A DNA stretch of 64,000 bases, taken from NCBI GenBank assembly GCA_964483405.1, contig CAZABC010000003.1, positions 62,001-126,000 of the forward strand, read 5' to 3'. The first letter of the stretch is position 1. The number at the start of each line of letters is the position of its first letter. The DNA is from CAZABC01 sp964483405 (GTDB taxonomy: Bacteria > Chloroflexota > Limnocylindria > Limnocylindrales > CSP1-4). Of this stretch, positions 25,491 through 33,765 are shown one piece after another. The translations under genes were made by a program, and so were the position numbers. A model generated the notes under the pieces. The model made no database searches and was not told the origin of the DNA. It saw only the letters and a program-made list of their open reading frames with translations.

Positions 25491-25496
25491 AGTCTA
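25491..25496 (-). promoter_or_regulatory. -10 box of a leaderless promoter for the PfkB-like gene
   Basis: TAGACT on the minus strand ends 6 bases before the ATG at 25484. No Shine-Dalgarno sequence or clear -35 is visible. Confidence 0.6.
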
Positions 25497-25534
25497 GTCC
25501 TCGGTGCGGGCGCGTGAATGGGCGCGGCGACCGG

Positions 25535-26251
25535 TCAGTCGTCCGGGTCGGGGGAATCGGTCGGGTCCGGCGTGTCGTCCGGGTCGGGAGTGTCGGTCGG
25601 GTCCGGCGTGTCGTCCGGGTCGGGAGTGTCGGTCGGGCGCGGAGTGTCGGTCGGCCCGGGCGAGGACGTGGCCTTCGGCGTGTCGGTCGGCGCCGCGGTC
25701 TTCGTCGGGACCGGGCTGTCGGTCGGCCCGGGCGAGGACGTGGGCCCGGTCGACGGGCTCGGCGTGGCGCTCGGCTCCGGCGAGGCGCTGGGCACCGGCG
25801 AGCTGCTCGGCTCGGCCGTCGGCGCCGGCGACACGACCGGGCTCGGCGGCGGCGCGTCGTCCCTCGAGAGCAGCCGATACGCCCCCACCGCCACGGTCCC
25901 GCCGACGGCGGTGATCCCGACGGCCACCGCGAGGAGCAGGGCGGCGGCCTGCGCCCGGACGGCGAGCGGTCGCATCCCCGGGCCGAACGCCGTGCGCCAC
26001 GCCGCGCGGAGCGCGACGAGGACCCCGCCCGGCTCGGCGCGACGGACCGCGGCCGCAGCCGCGACGGCGGGCCGGGGATCGGGCTCGGCCGCGACCGCGG
26101 CCATCACCCGGTCGGTGAAGTCGGCCGAGGGCGACGGGTCGTCGCGCCCGACGCGCTCGACGGCTCGCGCGGCGCCGAGGAGCTCGGCGAGCTCGGCGTC
26201 GGTGAGCCCGCTGTCGGCCAGTTCGTTCGGATCGAAGCGGCCGCCGCTCAT
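25535..26251 (-). CDS. Membrane anti-sigma-like protein with Pro/Thr/Asp repeat tail
   Basis: A 238-residue product. The N-terminal 100 residues are soluble and helical (ADSGLTDAELAELLGAARAV, then ADFTDRVMAAV), followed by one membrane segment (about residues 105-127) and a Ser/Pro/Thr/Asp-rich tail of about 110 residues ending in repeats of the type TPDPDDTPDPTD. Its start overlaps the stop of the ECF sigma gene (ATGA), the normal place for an anti-sigma factor. No zinc-binding His-Cys motif is seen, so the anti-sigma call rests on context and topology. The tail is probably extracytoplasmic. Confidence 0.7.
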   Translation of the reverse strand: MSGGRFDPNELADSGLTDAELAELLGAARAVERVGRDDPSPSADFTDRVMAAVAAEPDPRPAVAAAAAVRRAEPGGVLVALRAAWRTAFGPGMRPLAVRAQAAALLLAVAVGITAVGGTVAVGAYRLLSRDDAPPPSPVVSPAPTAEPSSSPVPSASPEPSATPSPSTGPTSSPGPTDSPVPTKTAAPTDTPKATSSPGPTDTPRPTDTPDPDDTPDPTDTPDPDDTPDPTDSPDPDD

Positions 26252-26805
26252 CGGATGCCTTCCGGTTCGAGCTCGCGCCGCAGTCGGGCCAGGCCACGGT
26301 GGAGATGCGTCTTCACCGTCCCGAGGGGTCGGTCGGTGGCCGTCGCGATCTCGTTGAGGGACAGGTCGCCGAAGAAGCGCAGGGCGACGACCTCGCGGTA
26401 GGGCTCGTCGAGCGAGGCCACGGCGGCGCGGACGCGGGCGTCGCCCTCGGCGCGGATCACCCGGCGGGCCGGATCGTCGGCGGCGGCCGCCCGGTCGACG
26501 GCGTCGTCACGGACCTGGCCGGCGAGCGCGTCGGGCTCCGCCGGGTCGATCCAGGCGACGGCGCGACGGCGGCCGGCCATCCGGATCGCGATGCGCACGG
26601 CGATCCGCGTCAGCCAGGCCCCGAACGGGCCGTCGGCCCGCCACGTCGCGAGCGATCGGTACGCGGTCACGAATGCCTCCTGGGCGGCGTCCTCGGCCTC
26701 GTGCATGTCGCCGAGGACGCGATAGCAGGCACGCACCACGGCGCGGGCCTCGCGGTCGACCAGGTCTCGGAACGCATCGCGGTCGCCGTCGAGGACGCGG
26801 GCCAC
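26248..26805 (-). CDS. ECF-type RNA polymerase sigma factor
   Basis: A 185-residue ECF sigma factor with region 2 (VVRACYRVLGDMHEAEDAAQEAFVTAYRSLATW) and region 4 (LDEPYREVVALRFFGDLSLNEIATATDRPLGTVKTHLHRGLARL). The only usual start codon in frame is a GTG at 26805. The reading frame stays open further upstream and reads AEAALVARVLDGDRDAF, the common beginning of this family, so a non-standard start or a few missing N-terminal residues are possible. It is paired with the membrane protein gene that overlaps its end. Confidence 0.88.
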   Translation of the reverse strand: MARVLDGDRDAFRDLVDREARAVVRACYRVLGDMHEAEDAAQEAFVTAYRSLATWRADGPFGAWLTRIAVRIAIRMAGRRRAVAWIDPAEPDALAGQVRDDAVDRAAAADDPARRVIRAEGDARVRAAVASLDEPYREVVALRFFGDLSLNEIATATDRPLGTVKTHLHRGLARLRRELEPEGIR

Positions 26806-27002
26806 GAGGGCCGCCTCGGCGGTACCGGATGAGCGGTCGGCTGCGGTGGGAAGCGTCGGATCGATGGCCTCGGTCCCCGGAACGAGCCGCCGGCGCGGCG
26901 CCGGCGGTCACCGTCCCATGATGCCGCGGGTGCGACCGGGACGCCGGAGCCGTCAGGCACGCCGGCGTGTCCACGATCGCACCCGGGCGTCGATGCCGGG
27001 TG

Positions 27003-27557
27003 TCAGTCGTCGTCGCCGCCGGACCCGGAGTCGTCCGAGCCGGAGTCGTCGTCGTCCGAGCCGGAGTCGTCGTCGTCCGAGCCGGAGTCGTCGTCGTCCG
27101 AGCCGGAGTCGTCGCTGTCGTCGTCATCGTCGTCCGGCGAGGCGGTCGCGTCGGGGCTGTCGTCGTCATCGTCGTCCGGCGAGGCCGTGGGCGAGGCCGT
27201 CGCGTCGGGGCCGTCGTCGTCGCTGTCGTCGTCATCGGTCTCGGGCGATGCCGTCGGAGCGGCGTCGTCGTCGTCGGCGCTGTCGTCGACGCCGTCGTCA
27301 TCGTCGGCCTCGGGCGAGCCGGTCGGCTCGGGGCTGGCGTCGACGCCATCGTCATCGTCGGCCTCGGGCGAGGTCGAGGCTTCGGGTGAGGCGTCCGGTG
27401 CGGTCGAGTCGTCGAGCAGATCGGTCGCGGCGGGCGCCGGGGTCGGGTCGTCGTCGGTCCGCAGGACCGCGTCGGCGGCGAAGGCGGCGCCGGCGACGAG
27501 GAAGAGCGAGACGGCGGCGACGCCGACGCCTCGGGCGATCCGGATGTTCTTGTCCAT
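27003..27557 (-). CDS. Secreted acidic repeat protein
   Basis: A 184-residue product with a signal peptide (MDKNIRIARGVGVAAVSLFLVAG..., cleavage near AFA, about residue 27). The rest is almost entirely Asp, Ser, Pro, Thr, Ala and Gly, with repeated SPEADDDDGVD units and a C-terminal set of DSGSDDD repeats. It should be extracellular, highly negative and disordered. A role in calcium binding, surface charge or as a wall spacer can be imagined but is not shown. GGGGAG 9 bases before the ATG supports the start. It lies downstream of the MFS gene on the same strand, 116 bases away. Confidence 0.7.
   Translation of the reverse strand: MDKNIRIARGVGVAAVSLFLVAGAAFAADAVLRTDDDPTPAPAATDLLDDSTAPDASPEASTSPEADDDDGVDASPEPTGSPEADDDDGVDDSADDDDAAPTASPETDDDDSDDDGPDATASPTASPDDDDDDSPDATASPDDDDDDSDDSGSDDDDSGSDDDDSGSDDDDSGSDDSGSGGDDD
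27037..27114. repeat. Short tandem repeat, 21-bp unit
   Basis: Three exact copies of a 21-bp unit beginning GAGCCGGAGTCG, plus a 15-bp partial fourth copy. It encodes the DSGSDDD repeats at the C-terminus of the acidic protein. Exact nucleotide identity suggests recent slippage, so copy number probably varies between strains. Confidence 0.9.
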
Positions 27558-27673
27558 CGTTGGTGTCTCCCCGGTCTGGCGGTGTGGTCCACGAGCGGGT
27601 CGCGTCGGTGACCGCTCATCCCTACCGAGACCGGCCGACGCCGAAAGGTTTCAGCCGGCCGCCGCGGACAGCC

Positions 27674-29026
27674 TCAGCCGGTCGCCGGGCGACGGACGGT
27701 CTCGGGTCGGATCGCCCGGAGGGTCGGGAACGCGACCGCCACGACCCCGGTCAGCGCGAGCGCGAGGAGCGACCCGCCGGTGAGCGCCACCGGGGCCGAG
27801 AAGCGCTCGGCGACGATGCCCGCGAGGAGGTTGCCGAGCGGCATCAGCCCGATCGCGGTGAGCAGCCAGAGCGAGAGGACCCGGCCGCGCAGCCGCGACG
27901 GGACGAGGACCTGGATGAGCGTGTTGGCCGTCGAGTAGTAGGTCGTCTGGCTCGCGCCGAGCGCGGCGAGGGCCGCGAGCGACAGCGGCAGCCAGGTCGA
28001 GGCCCCGAACAGCGCGGCGCAGCCGGCCATCGCGGCGAGCCCGCCGAGCATGAGCCGGCCGCTGCCGCCGGCCGGGCGCCGGATGGCGATCGTCGTCGCC
28101 CCGGCGAGCGCGCCGATCCCGACCGCCGCGGTCATCATCCCGAGCCCGGCCGGGCCCGTGCCGAGGACGTCCTTCGCGTACACCGGCAGGAGGACGAGGT
28201 AGTTGAGGACGAGGACGGCCGGGACGGCCGACAGGAGCAGCAGCGCGAGCATCGTCCGCTGCCCGCGGACGTATCGGAGCCCGTCGAGGAGGTTCCGCCA
28301 CATCGACGACTCGGCCCGAACGATGGCCGCCTGGTCGATGACGCGCAGCGTCATCAGGACGACCGCCACGAGTCCGAGGGCGGCCACGTTGGCCCACAGC
28401 GCGAGCACCAGGCCGCCGGCGGCGATCGCGACACCGGCGATGCTCGGGCCGATGATCCGGCCCAGGTTGAACTGGGCCGCGTTGAGGGCGACCGCGCTGC
28501 CGATGACGCTCCGGTCGACGAGCGACGGGACGATGGCCCCGAAGGCCGGCGTCGCGAGCGCCGAGGTGGCACCGCCGAGGAAGGCGAGGACGACGATCTG
28601 GGGGAACGTCACGAGCCCGGTCGTCGCGAGCAGCGCGAGGATGCCCGCGATCGCCGCCCCCGTCAGCTGCGTGCCGATGAGCAGCCGGCGGCGGTCGACC
28701 CGGTCGGCGAGGACGCCGGCCCAGAGCGAGAAGAGGAGCGTCGGCATCGAGCTCGCAGCGCTCGTCACCCCGAGGAGGGCGGGCGACCCGGTCAGGTCGA
28801 GGACGAGCCAGCCCTGGGCCGTTGCGGCCATCCACATCCCGATGTTGCCGACGAACACGCCGCCGAGGAAGCGCCGATAGGGCGGCGAGGCGAGCGCGGG
28901 GATCCGTCGGCCGAGGCGGCCCCGGGGCGCGTCCCCCGACGGCGTCGCTGCCTCCGCCGGCGTCGCGGCAGCTGCGGGCGCGCCCGGCGTGGACTCAGCC
29001 GTCGTCGGTCCCGTCCTCCCCCGCAT
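27674..29026 (-). CDS. MFS transporter (DHA3/EntS-like exporter)
   Basis: A 450-residue major facilitator with about 12 membrane segments. The cytoplasmic loop GVLADRVDRRRLLIGTQ between segments 2 and 3 is the MFS motif A form, and the pattern of the N-terminal half (NIGMWMAATAQGWLVLDLTGSPALLGV) is typical of the DHA3/EntS group that exports drugs or siderophores. The ATG at 29026 is taken as start; earlier in-frame starts would add up to 22 basic residues. It overlaps the upstream peptidase gene by about 30 bases, so it is probably its operon partner. Confidence 0.88.
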   Translation of the reverse strand: MRGRTGPTTAESTPGAPAAAATPAEAATPSGDAPRGRLGRRIPALASPPYRRFLGGVFVGNIGMWMAATAQGWLVLDLTGSPALLGVTSAASSMPTLLFSLWAGVLADRVDRRRLLIGTQLTGAAIAGILALLATTGLVTFPQIVVLAFLGGATSALATPAFGAIVPSLVDRSVIGSAVALNAAQFNLGRIIGPSIAGVAIAAGGLVLALWANVAALGLVAVVLMTLRVIDQAAIVRAESSMWRNLLDGLRYVRGQRTMLALLLLSAVPAVLVLNYLVLLPVYAKDVLGTGPAGLGMMTAAVGIGALAGATTIAIRRPAGGSGRLMLGGLAAMAGCAALFGASTWLPLSLAALAALGASQTTYYSTANTLIQVLVPSRLRGRVLSLWLLTAIGLMPLGNLLAGIVAERFSAPVALTGGSLLALALTGVVAVAFPTLRAIRPETVRRPATG

Positions 29027-30395
29027 CGTCACGCTCGACGGTGACCGGGCCGATCCCCGCCGCCTCGAGCTCCGTCCCGAACGCGTCGGCATCGCCGACG
29101 AGGACGATCGCCGCCGCGGCGGGATCGATCCGCCGCCTGGCGGCGTCGAGCACGGCGTCCGCCGTCACCGCCTCGATCGCCGGACGGTAACGGCGGAGCT
29201 CGTCGTCGGGCAGGTCGTGGACGACGATGCCGGAGAGGGCGCCGACGACCGGCCCGGGGGTCTCGAAGCGGAGCGGGAAGACCCCGACGAGGAAGTCGCG
29301 GGCCGTCCCGAGCTCGGCGTCGGTCACCGGTGCCTCGCGGATCCGCTCGAGCTCGGCGAGCGTGTCGAGGATCGCCGGCACGGTCACCTCGGTGTTCACC
29401 GCCGCCCGGGCCGAGAACGGCCCCGCGCCGCGACGGAGGTCGAAGCCGGCCCCGGCCCCGTAGGTGTAGCCCTTCTCCTCGCGGAGCTTGAGGTTGAGCC
29501 GCGAGGTGAACAGCCCGCCGAGGATCGCGCTCAGGACCGACACCGCGTGGAAGTCCGCGATCCGCCGCGGCGCGCCCGGGTGCCCGATCCGGATCTCGGT
29601 CTGGACCGAGCCCGGCCGGTGGATGACGCGGACGCGCCGGTCGGATCGGGCCGGGCGGTCGTCGATCGGACCGGCGGCCCCGGCCTCGGGGGCCACGACC
29701 CAGCCACCCATCGCCCGGCGGACGGCCCTCGCGACGTCGATCCCGGACAGGTCGCCGCCGATGACGAGGGTCATCCGCGCCGGGTCGAGCCCCCGTGCCC
29801 AGGCGGCCCTGACCCGGTCGCGATCGAGCGCGCCGACCGTCGCCGCGGTGCCGGCGGCCGGTCGCGCGTACGGCGCGGTCGACGCGTAGATCGTCTCGAT
29901 GAACGCCTCCTCGGCTCGCCGTCGCGGGTCGGCCCTGGCCTGGAGGATGTCGTTCAGCCGCTCGTCGCGAAGCCGCGCCACCTCCCGCTCGGGGAACGTC
30001 GGTCGGGCGGCGACCTCGGCGAGCAGCTCGAGCGCCGGCTCCAGGCGACTCGCCGGGACATCGACGCCGAGGGTGAAGGCGTCCCAGCCGGCCTCGGCGT
30101 GGAGCGAGGCCCCGAGGCGCTCGGCCGCCTCGATGAGGGCCACCGCGTCGTAGGCCTCGGTGCCCTCGGTCAGGGCGCGCGCGGCCAGGACGGTGGCGCC
30201 GCCGTCGGCGGCGGGCTCGTCGACCGCGCCGGTCCGCAGGACGAGCGACGCCGAGACGAGCGGCCGGCCCGGCAGGTCGACGAGGACGAGGGCAAGGCCG
30301 TTCTCCAGCCGGGCGCGCTCGACCTCGGGGAACTCGTAGGCGCGCGGGGTGCCCGGGACCGGGCGCTCGGGGACGACGGTCGATCGGCCGCTCAT
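28995..30395 (-). CDS. M16 peptidase-like subunit lacking the zinc motif
   Basis: A 466-residue member of the pitrilysin (M16) fold. The expected HxxEH zinc site is absent: the matching region reads TGAVDEPAADGGATVLAARA. The C-terminal half keeps the substrate-binding Arg/Tyr element (FTSRLNLKLREEKGYTYGAGA). It therefore looks like the non-catalytic partner in a two-subunit M16B peptidase, as in mitochondrial processing peptidase alpha or bacterial PqqL-like pairs. Its start overlaps the stop of the catalytic subunit gene by 4 bases (ATGA), which supports a heterodimer. Confidence 0.9.
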   Translation of the reverse strand: MSGRSTVVPERPVPGTPRAYEFPEVERARLENGLALVLVDLPGRPLVSASLVLRTGAVDEPAADGGATVLAARALTEGTEAYDAVALIEAAERLGASLHAEAGWDAFTLGVDVPASRLEPALELLAEVAARPTFPEREVARLRDERLNDILQARADPRRRAEEAFIETIYASTAPYARPAAGTAATVGALDRDRVRAAWARGLDPARMTLVIGGDLSGIDVARAVRRAMGGWVVAPEAGAAGPIDDRPARSDRRVRVIHRPGSVQTEIRIGHPGAPRRIADFHAVSVLSAILGGLFTSRLNLKLREEKGYTYGAGAGFDLRRGAGPFSARAAVNTEVTVPAILDTLAELERIREAPVTDAELGTARDFLVGVFPLRFETPGPVVGALSGIVVHDLPDDELRRYRPAIEAVTADAVLDAARRRIDPAAAAIVLVGDADAFGTELEAAGIGPVTVERDDAGEDGTDDG

Positions 30396-31687
30396 GCCGC
30401 GGCCTCCGCCGGCTCGCCGGCCGGCACGTACGTGAGGACGAGCCGTTCGCTCGGGGCGAAGGTCGTCGCCGCGACCGACCGGATCGCCTCGGGCGTCACG
30501 GCGAGATATCGGCCGAGCATCCGGTTGACGAGGTCGGGGTCGTCGAAGAGCGTCGCGTACATCGACAGCCGATCGGCGCGCTCCTCGACCCGCTGGAGGG
30601 CCGACAGCTCGTCGGTCTCGACCAGGGCGAGCGCGCGCGCGAGCTCGTCGTCGCTGACCGGATCGGTAGCGACCCGGTCGAGCTCCTCGAGCAGCGTGGC
30701 CTCCACCCGCTCGATCGGGACGTCCGGCCGGGCGGTGGCCCAGCCGGCGCAGATCGAGGCGCCCCCGACGAAGCCGAGGGCGAACAGCGAGACGTCCTGG
30801 GCGATCCGCTCCTCGCGGACGAGCCGCTTGTAGAACCGGCTGCCCTTGCCGCCGGCGAGGATCTGGCTGGCGACGTCGAGCGCGTCGAGCGCCGGATCGC
30901 CGAAGACCGGTGCCCGGAACCCGACGTAGACCCGGGGCAACGGGACGCGGTCGGGCACGACCTCGCGGCGCTCGCCGCCGAGCGAGGTCGGCAGGGCCGG
31001 GATCGAGAGCCGCGGGATCGCCGGGTTCGCCGGGATCGCTCCGAAGTAGCGCTCGACCCAGGCGCGGGCCTGGCCCTCGTCGCAGTCGCCGACGATCGAG
31101 AGGACGGCGTTGTTCGGGGCGTAGTACGCCTCGAAGAAGGCGGTCACGTCGGCGAGCGAGGCCGCGTCGAGGTCCTCCATCGAGCCGATGGTCGGGTGGT
31201 GGTACGGATGCTCCGGCGGGAAGAGATGCGCCTGGAGCCTGTGGACCCAGCTGCCGTAGGGGCGGTTGTCGTACGACCAGCGCTTCTCGTTCTTGACGAC
31301 CTCGCGCTGGTTGTCGAGGTTCTCCTGGTCGAGGGCGGAGGTCAGCGTGCCCATCCGGTCGGCCTCGAGCCAGAGGGCGAGCTCGAGCTGGTGCGAGGGC
31401 AGCGTCTCGAAGTAGTTGGTCCGGTCGAGCCAGGTCGTCGCGTTGCCGGTCCCCCCGGCCGCCTGGAGGAGCGCGAAGTGCTCGGTCTTGGCGACGTTCG
31501 CCGAGCCCTGGAACATCACGTGCTCGAACAGGTGGGCGAACCCGGTCTTGCCCGCCTCCTCGTGCTTGGAGCCGACGTCGTACCAGAGGTTGACGGCGAC
31601 GACCGGCGCGAGGTGGTCCTCGGCGACGATGACCCGCAGGCCATTGGCGAGGCGCTCGTCGCTGAACGAGACGCGCGGGACGGACAT
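30392..31687 (-). CDS. M16 family zinc peptidase, catalytic subunit
   Basis: A 431-residue M16B peptidase with the inverted zinc motif HLFEH (52-56) and a downstream Glu in NQREVVKNEKRW that completes the metal site. It cleaves peptides inside a closed chamber formed with its partner subunit. The first residues (SVPRVSFSDERLANGLRVIVAEDHLAPVV) are standard for the family, and no signal peptide is seen. The ATG at 31687 has GGAG 6 bases upstream. It is divergent from the ArsR-type regulator gene, with 134 bases between starts. Confidence 0.93.
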   Translation of the reverse strand: MSVPRVSFSDERLANGLRVIVAEDHLAPVVAVNLWYDVGSKHEEAGKTGFAHLFEHVMFQGSANVAKTEHFALLQAAGGTGNATTWLDRTNYFETLPSHQLELALWLEADRMGTLTSALDQENLDNQREVVKNEKRWSYDNRPYGSWVHRLQAHLFPPEHPYHHPTIGSMEDLDAASLADVTAFFEAYYAPNNAVLSIVGDCDEGQARAWVERYFGAIPANPAIPRLSIPALPTSLGGERREVVPDRVPLPRVYVGFRAPVFGDPALDALDVASQILAGGKGSRFYKRLVREERIAQDVSLFALGFVGGASICAGWATARPDVPIERVEATLLEELDRVATDPVSDDELARALALVETDELSALQRVEERADRLSMYATLFDDPDLVNRMLGRYLAVTPEAIRSVAATTFAPSERLVLTYVPAGEPAEAAA

Positions 31688-31761
31688 GCACGACTCCGGA
31701 GGCATGCGGTGGACGGGTGGGCCGATCGTAGCCGAAGCCGGCTCGGACCGTGGGCAGGGTC

Positions 31762-31809
31762 TTGACACGCGTCGGTCGGTGTGTAAGATAACCGTCTAAC
31801 AGGTGTTAG
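31762..31809 (+). promoter_or_regulatory. Promoter with palindromic operator for the ArsR-type regulator
   Basis: TTGACA (31762-31767) and TAAGAT (31784-31789), 16 bases apart, lead into a perfect 14-base palindrome CTAACAGGTGTTAG (31796-31809) that covers the expected transcription start. The regulator ATG follows at 31822 with AGGAG upstream. A second pair of the same half-sites lies right after the regulator gene (32987-33004). ArsR-type repressors bind such imperfect palindromes, so autoregulation is likely. Confidence 0.75.
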
Positions 31810-31821
31810 GAGTCAGACTCG

Positions 31822-32949
31822 ATGGCATCTCGATCCGCCGGCCGAGGCAGCGCGACCCCGATCGCTCCGGCCGCGCCCCGCGTCCGCGACTTCTCGGGTG
31901 GTCTCGGCGGCGGGCTCCGGGTCGATTACGACGCTCGGACGGTCTACGACTTCGTGTTCAGCCTGTCCGACGACGTCGGGACGACGGAGGACCTGCCGGC
32001 CGTCGACCGGCGCTGGATCGCGGGGGCGCGCGAGGAGATGCGGGCGCTCTTCGGCGAGACCTTCGAGATGTACGGCGCGACGCTCTGCATCATGCTCGCG
32101 GGGCTCGCCGTCGACCGGCCCGAGGTCACGACCGCGGCCCGCTTCGTCGACCTGGTGACCGACCTCGACGACGGGATCATCGTCCGGATGGTCGTCGGCG
32201 AGGACCTGCGCGACCCGGAGCGCGGACCGCTCGTCGAGCGCGCCCTCGCCGGCGACGACGAGGCAATCGAGCAGCTCGTTCGCCGCTTCGGGGAGCAGGA
32301 CCCGGGCATGGACGCCCACAAGGAGCGGGCGAAGATCGTCGCCGCCCTCTACCGCCGGCCGGAGGTCATCCTCGGCCCGGCGCGCGGGATCCTCGCGGCC
32401 TGGCTCGACCACTTCACCGGGATCGAGGACCGGGTCCGCCGGATGATCGAGCGCGACGTCGAGCTCCGGGCGGAGGACCGCCGGACGCTGGCCCCGGCCG
32501 ACCTCATCGAGAAGACGACCGGCGGCGTCCGGTTCTCGGCCGATCCGGTCGTCCGGCGGGTGATCATGGCCCCGTCCTACTTCTCGCGCCCGTACAACTT
32601 CCTGCTCGCCGCCGACGATTGGCGGCTCTTCGGCTACCCGATCGCCGATGCCGCCCTCGACGCGAGCGACCCGCTCGCGCCCCCGGCGACCGTCGTCCGC
32701 TTCCACCGGGCGATCGGCGACGAGACGCGGCTGCGGATCCTCCGGCTGCTCCGGGAGAAGGACCTCTACCTGACCGAGATCGCACAGCTCCTCGAGCTCT
32801 CGAAGCCGACGATCAAGCACCATCTCGCGCTCCTTCGGGTGGCGGGTCTCGTGACCGTCACCGAGGAGGCCGGGTTGACCTACTACAGCCTGCGGCGTGA
32901 TCGCCTCGAGGACGCCGCCGGCGAGCTCCGCCGCTTCCTCCTCGACTGA
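31822..32949 (+). CDS. ArsR-family transcriptional regulator with long N-terminal region
   Basis: A 375-residue protein. The last 85 residues are a winged helix of the ArsR type (HRAIGDETRLRILRLLREKDLYLTEIAQLLELSKPTIKHHLALLRVAGLVTV). The first 285 residues form an unusually long helical region with no visible metal-binding Cys pair; they probably sense an unknown ligand or mediate dimerisation. Classical ArsR proteins are about 100-120 residues. The palindromes before and after the gene suggest that it represses its own operon together with the small gene downstream. Confidence 0.85.
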   Translation: MASRSAGRGSATPIAPAAPRVRDFSGGLGGGLRVDYDARTVYDFVFSLSDDVGTTEDLPAVDRRWIAGAREEMRALFGETFEMYGATLCIMLAGLAVDRPEVTTAARFVDLVTDLDDGIIVRMVVGEDLRDPERGPLVERALAGDDEAIEQLVRRFGEQDPGMDAHKERAKIVAALYRRPEVILGPARGILAAWLDHFTGIEDRVRRMIERDVELRAEDRRTLAPADLIEKTTGGVRFSADPVVRRVIMAPSYFSRPYNFLLAADDWRLFGYPIADAALDASDPLAPPATVVRFHRAIGDETRLRILRLLREKDLYLTEIAQLLELSKPTIKHHLALLRVAGLVTVTEEAGLTYYSLRRDRLEDAAGELRRFLLD

Positions 32950-32961
32950 CCCAGGGAACCC

Positions 32962-33004
32962 GACGACCGGAGCCGGTCGTCCAGGAGTTAGATGAACGAC
33001 TAAC
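32962..33004 (+). promoter_or_regulatory. Hairpin and second operator-like site between regulator and small gene
   Basis: A perfect 9-bp hairpin (32962-32970 with 32973-32981) stands just after the regulator stop. It is followed by GTTAG (32987-32991) and CTAAC (33000-33004), the same half-sites as the operator at 31796-31809 but spaced 8 bases apart. AGGAG and a 3-codon ORF (ATG AAC GAC TAA) overlap this site, so translational control is also possible. Confidence 0.5.
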
Positions 33005-33027
33005 AGATGGAAGGGAATGGACGACAG

Positions 33028-33291
33028 ATGCAGCCGATGAGCCCGATCCCCAGGATCGACCCGACGATGCAGCCACAGCGCGGCGGAAGGGAGTGGGACG
33101 TGTTCGACCCGATGCAGGCCTCGATCGTCGCGCAGCGGATGACCGACCACCGGCGGGAGGCCGACGAGGCTCGCCTCGCCGGGGGCGTGGGCTCGCACCG
33201 CTCGATCCGGACGATGCTCGGCGCCGTCCTCATCGGCGTCGGCGCCCGGATCGCGGGCAGCCTCGAGGAGCCGGCCCTCCGGCGCGCCTGA
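33028..33291 (+). CDS. Small protein related to the one in the ABC exporter operon
   Basis: An 87-residue product from the ATG at 33028, which has GGAAGGG 11 bases upstream. An in-frame ATG at 33007 would give 94 residues. The sequence reads FDPMQASIVAQRMTDHRREADEARL and later SIRTMLGAVLIGVGARIAGSLEEPA. The AQR...HRR pattern, the basic spacer and the LI-VG-R-A amphipathic end are shared with the protein at 1886-2164. It follows the ArsR-type regulator and probably shares its transcript. The function is unknown; membrane-surface association is plausible. Confidence 0.6.
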   Translation: MQPMSPIPRIDPTMQPQRGGREWDVFDPMQASIVAQRMTDHRREADEARLAGGVGSHRSIRTMLGAVLIGVGARIAGSLEEPALRRA

Positions 33292-33310
33292 CCCGGCCCC
33301 CTCGACTCCC

Positions 33311-33345
33311 GACGAGGCCGTCGCGGTCGCCGCGGCGGCCTCGTC
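33311..33345. terminator. Long hairpin between convergent genes
   Basis: A 16-bp stem (33311-33326 with 33330-33345) closes a 3-base TCG loop; the only imperfection is one U-G pair. It lies between the convergent ends at 33291 and 33364 and has no T-run on either side. It probably acts as a bidirectional 3' end or an mRNA-stabilising hairpin. Confidence 0.6.
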
Positions 33346-33363
33346 GCGTCCGCCTCGTCTGAC

Positions 33364-33765
33364 TCAGACGGGGAGCGCGACGAAGAGCGCGGTGATGGCG
33401 AGCGTCGCGATGCCGCAGGCGGCCCCGATGAGCAGGGCCCGGCGGCGGTCCTCGGCGGCGGCCTCGGCCTCGACCTTCTCGGCCGAGCCGAGCGGGCCGA
33501 AGTTCCGCACGCCGGCAAGCCCGAAGCCGACGCAGAACTTCAGCTGCGCCTGGGCGAAGCCGATGATCCCGCCGTAGAGGGGGATCGCGACGACCCAGCG
33601 GAGGATCGGCTCGGCGCCCGCGACGAGCATGAGGACGGCGAGCGTCGCCGCGGCGGCGATCCCGGCGATGCCCGCCCGGCGGCGACGAGCCTGCTCGGCC
33701 GGGCCGATGTTGCAGGCCCCGGCGCGGTAGGGCGTCTGGTCGTTCACGTACTGGATGCTCGGCAC
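33364..33765 (-). CDS. Small membrane protein of unknown function
   Basis: A 133-residue protein with three hydrophobic segments (about residues 31-50, 54-72 and 111-131). Two cysteine-containing cytoplasmic or loop motifs, GACNIGPAEQ near the N-terminus and LKFCVGFGLAGVRNFGPLGSAE in the middle, look conserved in style but belong to no family I can name. The start is a GTG with AAGGAG 6 bases upstream. It is preceded by a serine hydrolase gene on the same strand. Confidence 0.7.
   Translation of the reverse strand: MPSIQYVNDQTPYRAGACNIGPAEQARRRRAGIAGIAAAATLAVLMLVAGAEPILRWVVAIPLYGGIIGFAQAQLKFCVGFGLAGVRNFGPLGSAEKVEAEAAAEDRRRALLIGAACGIATLAITALFVALPV

Noticed and set aside
27003..27300. CRISPR-like or mobile repeat array
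   Set aside because: The repeats are in frame inside a coding sequence, have no spacers and encode low-complexity peptide.
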